Assembly (NCBI GenBank): GCA_946410555.1
Contig: CAMKAT010000013.1
Location: 1 to 33,965, forward strand
DNA from: an uncultured Caryophanales bacterium
Lineage (GTDB): Bacteria > Bacillota_I > Bacilli_A > RF39 > UBA660
Length of the DNA: 33,965 nucleotides
Reading direction: 5' to 3'
The notes below the pieces were generated by a model, which searched no databases, was not told the origin of the DNA, and saw only the letters and a list, made by a program, of their open reading frames with translations. The position numbers were made by a program, and so were the translations under genes. Shown in pieces: positions 8,493-15,900 of this stretch (within the stretch, counting starts at the first letter, position 1; every line of letters starts with the position of its first letter).

Positions 8493-8501
8493 TGTTATAA
8501 T
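8493..8501 (+). promoter_or_regulatory. Extended -10 promoter of sufS-sufU
   Basis: TGT plus TATAAT (8493-8501), 26 nt before the sufS ATG. The -35 region is poor, as is common for extended -10 promoters. AAAGGGAGGA lies between the promoter and the start. Confidence 0.6.
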
Positions 8502-8526
8502 ACATACTGAAAAGGGAGGAATTACT

Positions 8527-9723
8527 ATGAACAGAGAAGATTTTCCAATAATTAAGAATAATCCTGAATTAATATATTTTGATAATGGAGCTACTACATT
8601 AAAACCTAAATGTATGATTGATGCAACAAGTGAATATTATGAAAAATATTCTGCGAATGCTCATAGAGGAGACTATGATATTAGTTTAAAAGTAGATATG
8701 GCTTATGAAGGTGTAAGAGAAGAAGTTGCTAAATTTATTAATGCAGAAAAGAATGAAATTGTATTTACTAGTGGATCTACTGAAGCTTTAAATGAAGTTG
8801 CTTTTGGTTATTTTAAAAATAGACTAAATTCAAATGATGAAATATTAATTAGTTATGCTGAACATGCTAGTAATGTTCTTCCTTGGTTTAGAATTCAATC
8901 TGAAACAGGATGTAAATTAAACTTTATTCCTTTAGATGAAAATGAACATATTACTTTAGAAAATGTTAAGAAAACTATTACTGAAAATACTAAAGTTATT
9001 AGTCTTGCATATATTACAAATGTAATTGGTGATATTAGACCTATTAAAGAAATAGTAGAATATGCTCATAGTAAGAATATTTTAGTAGTAGTAGATGGAG
9101 CTCAAAGTGTTCCTCATATTAAGACTGATGTTAAAGATTTAGACGTTGATTTCCTTGCTTTTAGTGCTCATAAAATGATGGGGCCTACAGGTGTTGGAGT
9201 TCTATATGGTAAATATGAGTTACTTAAAGGAATGGTTCCTTTAATGTATGGTGGAGGAATGAATGAAAAGTTTGATTCTCCTGAATGTGTAGAACTTAAA
9301 GATGTTCCAACTAGATTTGAAGCTGGTACTCCAAATATCGCTGGTGTTATTGGATTTGGATCAGTAATTAATTATATAAATAATATTGGTATAGATAATA
9401 TTTATAATCATGAAATAGAATTAAAAGATTATTGTATTTCTAAAATGAAAGAAATACCTCACATTAATATTATTAGTAATAGTGATTCTGGAATTGTTAC
9501 ATTTAATGTAGATGGAATATTCCCTCAAGATGTAGCAGTTTACTTAAATAAATACCATATTTGTGTAAGAGCAGGTAATCATTGTGCTAAGATATTAAAG
9601 AATGAAACTAATGTTAATAATACAGTAAGAGCTTCATTCTATGTATATAATACAAAAGAAGAAATTGATAAGTTTGTAGATCTTTTAAGAGATAAAGATA
9701 AAATAATAAGGGAGATGATTTAA
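8527..9723 (+). CDS. sufS: Cysteine desulfurase SufS
   Basis: A 398-residue PLP-dependent enzyme that takes sulfur from cysteine for Fe-S cluster assembly. Visible features are the N-terminal YFDNGATTLKP segment, FTSGSTEALNEVA, the PLP lysine K216 in FSAHKMMGPTG, RFEAGTPN, and the catalytic cysteine C353 in VRAGNHCAK. The short active-site loop and overall motifs are those of group II SufS rather than IscS/NifS. It overlaps sufU by one base (TAATG), so the two are translationally coupled; SufU activates SufS in Firmicutes. SufB, SufC and SufD are not in this window. Confidence 0.95.
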   Translation: MNREDFPIIKNNPELIYFDNGATTLKPKCMIDATSEYYEKYSANAHRGDYDISLKVDMAYEGVREEVAKFINAEKNEIVFTSGSTEALNEVAFGYFKNRLNSNDEILISYAEHASNVLPWFRIQSETGCKLNFIPLDENEHITLENVKKTITENTKVISLAYITNVIGDIRPIKEIVEYAHSKNILVVVDGAQSVPHIKTDVKDLDVDFLAFSAHKMMGPTGVGVLYGKYELLKGMVPLMYGGGMNEKFDSPECVELKDVPTRFEAGTPNIAGVIGFGSVINYINNIGIDNIYNHEIELKDYCISKMKEIPHINIISNSDSGIVTFNVDGIFPQDVAVYLNKYHICVRAGNHCAKILKNETNVNNTVRASFYVYNTKEEIDKFVDLLRDKDKIIREMI

Positions 9724-10157
9724 TGGATAGTTTAACTAAAAGAGAAATTATTCTAGATAATTATTCAAATCCTTTTAATAAAGTGAATGAAGAGGTTCCT
9801 GGTTATTTAAAAGAAAACTCTAGAAACGAATCATGTATTGATAATATAGATCTTTATATAGATATTAAAGATGATATTATTAAAGATATTAAGTTTAGTG
9901 GAGAAGCTTGTGCAATAAGTACTGCTTCTACATCTATTATGATTAAAAATTTAATTGGAAAGACTGTTAAAGAAGCATTAGATTATATGACTGAGTTTGA
10001 TAATATGCTTGAAGAAAAAGAATTTAATGCTGACTTAGTTGGAGAAGCACAAGTATTTGATGAAACATATAAACAAATTAATAGAAGAACTTGTGTAGTA
10101 CTTCCATATAAAGGAATTAAAAGAGCATTAAAAGAATACTTGACTAAGAATAATTAA
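9723..10157 (+). CDS. sufU: Fe-S assembly sulfurtransferase SufU
   Basis: A 144-residue SufU-type protein. The three cysteines and the aspartate that hold zinc in this family are present: C38 with D40 (SCIDN), C63 (GEACAIS) and C124 (RRTCVVLPY). YSNPFNK near the N-terminus and YKGIKRALKEYL at the C-terminus are also typical. SufU accepts persulfide from SufS and passes it on to the SufBCD machinery. ATG overlaps the sufS stop. The -35 of the next promoter lies inside its last codons. Confidence 0.93.
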   Translation: MDSLTKREIILDNYSNPFNKVNEEVPGYLKENSRNESCIDNIDLYIDIKDDIIKDIKFSGEACAISTASTSIMIKNLIGKTVKEALDYMTEFDNMLEEKEFNADLVGEAQVFDETYKQINRRTCVVLPYKGIKRALKEYLTKNN

Positions 10158-10168
10158 TTATATATAAT
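10140..10168 (+). promoter_or_regulatory. Promoter of the serine T-box operon
   Basis: TTGACT (10140-10145), a 17-nt spacer, and TATAAT (10163-10168). The -35 lies within the 3' end of sufU. Transcription would start near 10175, just before the T-box leader. Confidence 0.8.
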
Positions 10169-10174
10169 CTAACG

Positions 10175-10380
10175 TATAAAGCGATTATATAGGACTAGTA
10201 ATAAATGAAAGTCGTTTAGAGAAAGCTTGGTTGGTGAAAAAGCTAAGACGGAAATTTATGAATCTACCTATTAGTGATATAAAAATATCCGGATAAACCC
10301 GTTAAAGTTAATTAAGTTAAATAAAGAGATGGCACCGTGCATTATGCACTTTCTTATGTGTTATCTCTTTTTTATTTTTT
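10175..10380 (+). ncRNA. T-box riboswitch (serine specifier UCU) upstream of the DUF1653 gene and serS
   Basis: T-box leaders bind uncharged tRNA and prevent termination when the amino acid is scarce. Stem I pairs CTAGTA with TATTAG and ATAAAT with ATTTAT. The loop-E parts AGTA and GAA flank codon TCT at 10263-10265, which is followed by A. The specifier is therefore serine, agreeing with serS downstream. The antiterminator core TGGCACCG is at 10330-10337. The competing terminator pairs AAAGAGATGGCAC (10323-10335) with GTGTTATCTCTTT (10358-10370), followed by a T run. Confidence 0.93.
10323..10376 (+). terminator. Regulated terminator of the serine T-box
   Basis: A 13-bp stem, AAAGAGATGGCAC with GTGTTATCTCTTT including G-U pairs, encloses the T-box core and precedes a T-rich tract. 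It is mutually exclusive with the antiterminator. Confidence 0.85.
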
Positions 10381-10397
10381 AGAAAAGAGGAGAAAAT

Positions 10398-10703
10398 ATG
10401 GAAGAAGTAAAATTTAAAAGAGGAGACATTGTTCAACATTTTAAAAGAGAAACAATGACAAAAGAAGCATTAGAAAAAGATCCTAATCTATATTTATATG
10501 AGATTTTAGGAACAGCAAGACACACTGAAAATGGTGAAGAAATGTTAATTTATAAACCATTATATGATGCTGAAAGCATGAGAGGTGTAGACTATGCTGC
10601 TAGACCACTTTCGATGTTCCTATCGGAAGTAGACCATGAAAAGTATCCTGAAATAAAACAAAAAATGAGATTTGAAATTTATGAAAAGAAAGGTGATGAA
10701 TAA
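10398..10703 (+). CDS. DUF1653-family protein
   Basis: A 101-residue soluble protein whose middle matches the short DUF1653 domain: GDIVQHFKRE, YEILGTARHTENGEEMLIYK, LY, and a later RPLSMF. The family is small, beta-rich and without an established function. It lies between the serine T-box and serS and overlaps the serS start by one base (TAATG), so it is under T-box control and coupled to serS translation. A link to translation or serine-starvation response is only inferred from this position. GAAAAGAGGAG provides the ribosome site. Confidence 0.8.
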   Translation: MEEVKFKRGDIVQHFKRETMTKEALEKDPNLYLYEILGTARHTENGEEMLIYKPLYDAESMRGVDYAARPLSMFLSEVDHEKYPEIKQKMRFEIYEKKGDE

Positions 10704-11992
10704 TGATTGATATTAAATTAATTAGAGAAAATAGAGAATTAGTTAAAGAAAATATTAAAAAGAAATTCCAAGATGAAAAACTTCCACTTGTTGATGAAGT
10801 TTATGAAATGGATATTAAAGTTAGAGAAGCACAATTAACTGCTGATAACTTAAAGGGTGAAAAAAATAAACTTAGTGGTGAAATTGGTAAATTAATGAAA
10901 GATAAAAAAATTGATGAAGCTAATGAAATCAAAGCTAAGATTCAAGGAATGGCTGAAGAAATCACTAAGAATGAACAAATAAAAGCTGAATTAGATGAAG
11001 AAATTAAAAAGAGAATGATGGTTATTCCAAATATTATCGATGATTCTGTTCCTGTTGGAAAAGATGATAGTGAAAATGTTGAAGTTGAAAAGTTTGGTGA
11101 ACCAGTAGTTCCTAGTTATGAAATTCCATATCATGCTGATATTATTGCTAACTTTAATGGATTAGATAAAGATTCAGCTGGTAGAACTTCTGGTGAAGGT
11201 TTTTATTATTTAATTGGAGATATTGCTAGACTTCATGAAGCAATGATTGCTTGTGCTAGAGACTTTATGATTGATGCAGGATTTACTTATGCTATTCCTC
11301 CATTTATGATTAGAAGTGATGTAGTTACTGGAGTTATGTCTTTTGCTGAAATGGAAGCTATGATGTATAAAATCGAAGGTGAAGATCTTTACCTAATTGG
11401 TACTTCAGAACATTCAATGATTGGTAAATTCAAAGGACAAATGTTAAAGAAAGAAGAATTACCAATTCAAATGACTAGTTATTCTCCATGCTTTAGAAAA
11501 GAAGGTGGAGCTCATGGTCTTGAAGAAAGAGGACTTTATAGAGTGCATCAATTTGAAAAACAAGAAATGATTTGTTTATGTGAACCAGAAGATTCAATGG
11601 ATTTATATAATAAGATGTGGAAATTAACTGTTGATTTATTCAGAAGCTGGGATGTTCCAGTTAGACAACTTGAATGTTGTTCTGGTGATTTAGCAGACCT
11701 TAAAGTTAAATCATGTGATATTGAAGCTTGGAGTCCAAGACAACAAAAATATTTTGAAGTTGGTTCATGTTCTACATTAGGAGATGCTCAAGCTAGAAGA
11801 TTAGGTATTAGAGTAAAAGGAGAAAATGGAAATTATTATCCACATACTTTAAATAATACTGTAGTTGCTACTCCAAGAGGATTAATTGCTTTACTTGAAA
11901 ACAATTATCAAGAAGATGGTAGAGTTTTAATTCCAAAAGTATTACAACCATACATGGGTGGAAAAACTGAATTAGTTCCTGTAAGAAAATAG
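10703..11992 (+). CDS. serS: Seryl-tRNA synthetase
   Basis: A 429-residue class II synthetase. Residues 1 to about 105 form the tRNA-binding coiled-coil arm, rich in Lys and Glu. The catalytic domain shows GTSEHSMIG, motif 2 as SPCFRKEGGAHGLEERGLYR then HQFEKQEM, a CSGDLADLKVKSCDIEAW block, and motif 3 as NNTVVATPRGLIALLE. The standard bacterial enzyme has FR(A/S)EAGSAGRDTRGL in motif 2 and TSE followed by V/A-P-L. Here these read KEGGAHGLEERGL and HSM, so this is a divergent SerRS clade, though the key Glu and Arg positions remain. It is second in the T-box operon. Confidence 0.93.
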   Translation: MIDIKLIRENRELVKENIKKKFQDEKLPLVDEVYEMDIKVREAQLTADNLKGEKNKLSGEIGKLMKDKKIDEANEIKAKIQGMAEEITKNEQIKAELDEEIKKRMMVIPNIIDDSVPVGKDDSENVEVEKFGEPVVPSYEIPYHADIIANFNGLDKDSAGRTSGEGFYYLIGDIARLHEAMIACARDFMIDAGFTYAIPPFMIRSDVVTGVMSFAEMEAMMYKIEGEDLYLIGTSEHSMIGKFKGQMLKKEELPIQMTSYSPCFRKEGGAHGLEERGLYRVHQFEKQEMICLCEPEDSMDLYNKMWKLTVDLFRSWDVPVRQLECCSGDLADLKVKSCDIEAWSPRQQKYFEVGSCSTLGDAQARRLGIRVKGENGNYYPHTLNNTVVATPRGLIALLENNYQEDGRVLIPKVLQPYMGGKTELVPVRK

Positions 11993-12012
11993 TATTTACT
12001 ATTTTCTTTTTA
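11983..12012 (+). terminator. Intrinsic terminator of the serS operon
   Basis: AAGAAAATAGT (11983-11993), loop ATTT, ACTATTTTCTT (11998-12008), then T-rich. The left arm covers the last codons and stop of serS. Confidence 0.8.
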
Positions 12013-12056
12013 TTTTAGATAATTTATAATTAAAGAGTAGAATGGAGAGTGGATAT

Positions 12057-12980
12057 ATGATTTGTCCAAAATGTGGAGCTGAGAATGCTGAAGGTTCAGT
12101 TTTTTGTATAAAATGTGGTGCTAATCTTACTGAAGCACAAAATGTTAATCCTCAAGTTCAAGCACCTGTAGATAATAATGTTGGTGTTACTGCACCAGTT
12201 GTAGAAAGTGTACAAACAGAAGTACAATCACAACCTGTACAACCAGTTGCAGAAGTTCTAGAACCAGTTATTCAACAACCAGCACAACCTGCTGTTAATA
12301 CTCAACAAACAAGTATTAGTATCAATACTAGTCCATTAAATTATTTAATGTATATAATTGCAGTTTTATTAAAACCAGTTAAAAGTTTTAAAGATGAAAA
12401 AGATAAATTAAGTAATCCTCAAACTTCTTTAATATTTAGTTCAATTGTAATAGTTGCTATGACTGTTATTAAATTATTAACTACTATTTATAATACAGTT
12501 CATTATGTTTCCTATTTGGATGAAACAGAATGGATGTGGGATAGACTTAAAGAATTTAACTGGTTTAAAGTTATTGGTCAAAGTCTTTTACTTTATGCAG
12601 GTATTATATTTGGTTTATCTGTAATCTTTTATTTAGGTGGTTTAATTATTAAGAAACAAGTTAACTTTATTAGAAATTTATCTATAACTTCAACTGCTAT
12701 TGTACCTGCTGTATTATGTATGTTTATTTTATCTCCAATTGGATCTTTAATTTCACCTTATGTAGGAGTATTCTTTAGTATAGCTGGATTTGTTTATACA
12801 ATTTCAATTTTTTGTACATTAATTTCAGAAGAATTTGAATTAAGTGGAGATATTAAAGTTTATTTCTTTGCTGCTTGTTTCACAGTATTTGCTTGTATAG
12901 CTTTTTATGCTATTAATAGTATTATTTCATCTGCTATTTCAAGTAGTGTTGGAAGAATGATGGGTAGTTTTCTAGGTTAA
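12057..12980 (+). CDS. Zinc-ribbon polytopic membrane protein (Yip1-like)
   Basis: I choose ATG 12057, with GGAGAG upstream, so that the product begins MICPKCG like its neighbours; ATG 12042 is the alternative. The 307 residues contain a CxxC...CxxC zinc ribbon (3-22), a Pro/Gln/Val-rich linker (about 28-88) and a C-terminal membrane domain with five or six segments. The membrane half resembles zinc-ribbon/Yip1-type proteins common in Firmicutes. No function is established. TATAAT at 12025-12030 is a probable -10. It is the first of three consecutive genes whose products begin with the same ribbon. A hairpin separates it from the next. Confidence 0.72.
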   Translation: MICPKCGAENAEGSVFCIKCGANLTEAQNVNPQVQAPVDNNVGVTAPVVESVQTEVQSQPVQPVAEVLEPVIQQPAQPAVNTQQTSISINTSPLNYLMYIIAVLLKPVKSFKDEKDKLSNPQTSLIFSSIVIVAMTVIKLLTTIYNTVHYVSYLDETEWMWDRLKEFNWFKVIGQSLLLYAGIIFGLSVIFYLGGLIIKKQVNFIRNLSITSTAIVPAVLCMFILSPIGSLISPYVGVFFSIAGFVYTISIFCTLISEEFELSGDIKVYFFAACFTVFACIAFYAINSIISSAISSSVGRMMGSFLG

Positions 12981-13006
12981 TATTTTATTTATAATTTTAA
13001 ATATTT

Positions 13007-13032
13007 AGACAACTATTTTTAGTTGTCTTTTC
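13007..13032 (+). terminator. Hairpin between two zinc-ribbon genes
   Basis: AGACAACTA (13007-13015), loop TTTT, TAGTTGTCT (13020-13028), then TTTTCTCT. The T tract is imperfect and no strong promoter lies between it and 13051, so read-through may feed the downstream genes. Confidence 0.65.
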
Positions 13033-13050
13033 TCTAGAAAGGGGATTAAT

Positions 13051-15885
13051 ATGTTTTGTCCTAAGTGTGGTACTAATTTACCTGACGATGCAGTCTTTTG
13101 TTCAAAGTGTGGTGCTAATATAAATGAACTTAAAGTTAATACTTCAGTTATGAATGAAGTTTCTACAAATGAAAATAAAACTCTAACTACTACTGAAGAA
13201 TTATCTAAAAAGAGCAAGGAGTTTTTTGGACCAAAGATAAATAGATTTAAAGAATTCACTAAGAAGAATAAGAAGCAATTATTAATTAGTCTTAGTTGTT
13301 TTGTTTGTTTTATTATTTTGTCTTTTATTTATAGTTTTATATTTGGGTTTGAAAAATTAAGTTGGAATAAAGATTATAAAGATTTAGATTTAAAATATGT
13401 TACACAAAATACAGTTAAATTAGGTATTAATTTTTCTAATGATAAAAAACTTAAGAAAATAAAATATAAAACTACTTGTGGTGATTATGAAGTCAGTGAT
13501 AAAGAAATTGAATGGGATCTTTCTGATTCACTAGGTGAATGTAAAGTAGAAGTTAGTTATAAGTTTAAAAAGATAACAAAGAAACTTACTGTTATTGATG
13601 AGTTTATTAATCATCAACCTTTATTTCTTGATACTGAAGAGATAGATTATGATTCTGATGAAGATTTAGATTATGATACTTTATCTAATAAACAAGAAAA
13701 AGGACTTAATACTGATCCTATACTTTCTGATACTGATATGGATGGTTTGGATGATGGTTATGAAGTTAATACTATTAAAACCGATCCATTAAAGAAAGAT
13801 ACTGACGGTGATTCTTTATCTGATTTCGATGAAATTGAATTAGGTTTAGATCCTTTAAAGAATGATTCAAAAGGTGATGGAGTTAAAGACGGAGATAGAA
13901 AATTAACTTATTCATTAAATAACGAAGATTTAGGTGTTACTATTAATTTATCTGGAAAAGGAAATATAGCTAGTACATCTATAAATACTTTTAAAAATAA
14001 TACTTTTAAGAATATAAATGGTTTAATGGATACTGTTTATAATTTCTATACTGATGGTACTATTGAGAATGCAGAAGTTACTATTAATTATTCTCTAGAA
14101 GATATTATTTCTAGGGGATTAGATGAAAATAATTTAGTTTTATATTATTTCAATGATGAGACTAAAAAGTTGGAAGCTACACCTACGGTTGTAGATAAAG
14201 ATAATAAAAAAATTACTGTTAATCTAAAACATTTTTCAAAATATGTTTTAGGGGATAAATCTGTTGTAATAGAAGATTCAAAGACTCAAATTATGATGGT
14301 TATTGATAATTCAACTTCCATGTATACTAGAAAGCAAATGGAGGCAATGGGTCATAATTCTTCCGTTGGTGCTAATGGAAATGATAGTTCTTTTAAAAGA
14401 ATAACACTTACAAATAAATTAATTGATATGTTTACTGGTAATTATTATTTTGGTGTTGCTCATTTTGCTGGTAATTATATTAATCTTAGTAAATTTACTA
14501 ATGAGAATGAAGTTTCTAAGAAGGCAGTTAATTCTATTAAAAATAATATTGAAGATCTTGATGGAGGTACTAATATTGTTAATGCTTTAAACGAAGGCAT
14601 TTCTGAATTTTCTAAAGATGATAATAATCATTATTTAGTATTATTAACTGATGGTAAAGATACTAGTTACACTTTGAAAAATAGTTCAAATACGATTATA
14701 AAAAATGCTAAAGAAATAGATGTTAAAGTATGTGTAATTGGTTTAGGTAGTAGTATAGATAGTGATGACTTAAATGATATTGCTGAAGGTACAGGTTGCG
14801 ATTATTACAATGCTAATGATGCTAACTCATTGGATGAAATATATTCTTTAATTGCTGCTGATATAAATTATAATTTGGTTGATACTGATAAAGATGGTGT
14901 AGCTGATAGTACTGTTATTGCTGATAGTGGTTTTATAGTTACTAGAGATGGTTTTTCATTTGATAATTATAATTCTAATTTATCAGATGGTGGACATTGT
15001 TATGGAATGGCTACTTTTGCAGAATTATATTATACAAAAAAATTACCTATGAGTTTAGGAACTAAACAAACTGTTAAAGAAAGTAAACTCTTAGATAAAA
15101 GAATGGAATTTAATTCCTATGCATATAATTTAAGTAGTACATATTTTTCTAGATATGATAATTTATATGATTATAAATTGAAAACTAATGCTTTAAAATA
15201 TCAATTTGGTTTTGAAAACTTTGGTGAAGAAGTACCAAAAGATTACTATACTGTTGTTGATGATGTATTAACTTATAAAGAAGATTATAAAAAAGATGCT
15301 CTTAATACTGGTTTATATGAGTTTTCAATTAAGGAATCAAGTTTAGATTCTAAAAAACAAATTGAAAAGCATGGTGCTGCTTATTCAAAATATGAGTCTT
15401 TATTATTGAATGAAGATAAAATACAAAAGAATTCTAAAGTTGATTATAATGATAAGCAATTATTAAATGCTATTTATGCTTGTTTTATTAAACAAATAGT
15501 AACTGATAATTATTCGTCATCTATGAATTTTGAATTATGGGTAAGAGATAAGTTAGGTGCTGAATCTGTTGAGAAATTAAAATCAGCTGCTTTTATTGAA
15601 CTTTTAAAATCAAGACTTGAAAGTGGAGATGTTCCTGTAATTAGTTCTGACTTTTCAAATGGTTACCATGCTGTAAATGCTATTAGTTTAGCTCAACATA
15701 TTGATAACCCAAATCATTATTCGATAGGTATTTATGATAATAATTATTCTGGTGAGAAGAGATATGTAGATATTATTTGTAATAAGAGGTCATGTGTTAC
15801 TGAAAAAGGTGCTTATTATAGCAATTCGAAGAAACCAATAGAGATTAGTAAATCATTAGAAGATGATTTAGCTTATTTTAAATAA
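13051..15885 (+). CDS. Membrane-anchored surface protein: zinc ribbon, Ca-binding Asp repeats, VWA, cysteine-peptidase-like domain
   Basis: A 944-residue protein with, in order: a CxxC...CxxC zinc ribbon (3-22), a membrane segment (about 74-96) after a Lys-rich stretch, an Asp-rich thrombospondin-3-like calcium region (about 198-280, with DTDMDGLDDGYE and DTDGDSLSDFDE), a beta-rich region, and a VWA domain (about 412-600). The VWA domain has MIDAS residues DNSTS from D419, a conserved GGTN and an LTDGKD motif. Another DTDKDGVAD loop (about 611-620) leads into a C-terminal domain (about 625-935). There C650 in GGHCYGMA, H873 in NGYHAVNA and D896 in GIYDNN are placed like a papain-fold Cys-His-Asp triad. 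The peptidase call is inference. Topology suggests the ribbon is inside and the rest outside. It is co-transcribed with the EF-Tu-domain gene, 15 nt downstream. Confidence 0.78.
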   Translation: MFCPKCGTNLPDDAVFCSKCGANINELKVNTSVMNEVSTNENKTLTTTEELSKKSKEFFGPKINRFKEFTKKNKKQLLISLSCFVCFIILSFIYSFIFGFEKLSWNKDYKDLDLKYVTQNTVKLGINFSNDKKLKKIKYKTTCGDYEVSDKEIEWDLSDSLGECKVEVSYKFKKITKKLTVIDEFINHQPLFLDTEEIDYDSDEDLDYDTLSNKQEKGLNTDPILSDTDMDGLDDGYEVNTIKTDPLKKDTDGDSLSDFDEIELGLDPLKNDSKGDGVKDGDRKLTYSLNNEDLGVTINLSGKGNIASTSINTFKNNTFKNINGLMDTVYNFYTDGTIENAEVTINYSLEDIISRGLDENNLVLYYFNDETKKLEATPTVVDKDNKKITVNLKHFSKYVLGDKSVVIEDSKTQIMMVIDNSTSMYTRKQMEAMGHNSSVGANGNDSSFKRITLTNKLIDMFTGNYYFGVAHFAGNYINLSKFTNENEVSKKAVNSIKNNIEDLDGGTNIVNALNEGISEFSKDDNNHYLVLLTDGKDTSYTLKNSSNTIIKNAKEIDVKVCVIGLGSSIDSDDLNDIAEGTGCDYYNANDANSLDEIYSLIAADINYNLVDTDKDGVADSTVIADSGFIVTRDGFSFDNYNSNLSDGGHCYGMATFAELYYTKKLPMSLGTKQTVKESKLLDKRMEFNSYAYNLSSTYFSRYDNLYDYKLKTNALKYQFGFENFGEEVPKDYYTVVDDVLTYKEDYKKDALNTGLYEFSIKESSLDSKKQIEKHGAAYSKYESLLLNEDKIQKNSKVDYNDKQLLNAIYACFIKQIVTDNYSSSMNFELWVRDKLGAESVEKLKSAAFIELLKSRLESGDVPVISSDFSNGYHAVNAISLAQHIDNPNHYSIGIYDNNYSGEKRYVDIICNKRSCVTEKGAYYSNSKKPIEISKSLEDDLAYFK

Positions 15886-15900
15886 GAAGGAGATGTTTAT

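Noticed and set aside
13005-13259. An 84-codon minus-strand open frame
   Set aside because: It is antisense to the zinc-ribbon start of the VWA protein and to a terminator, with no start signals.
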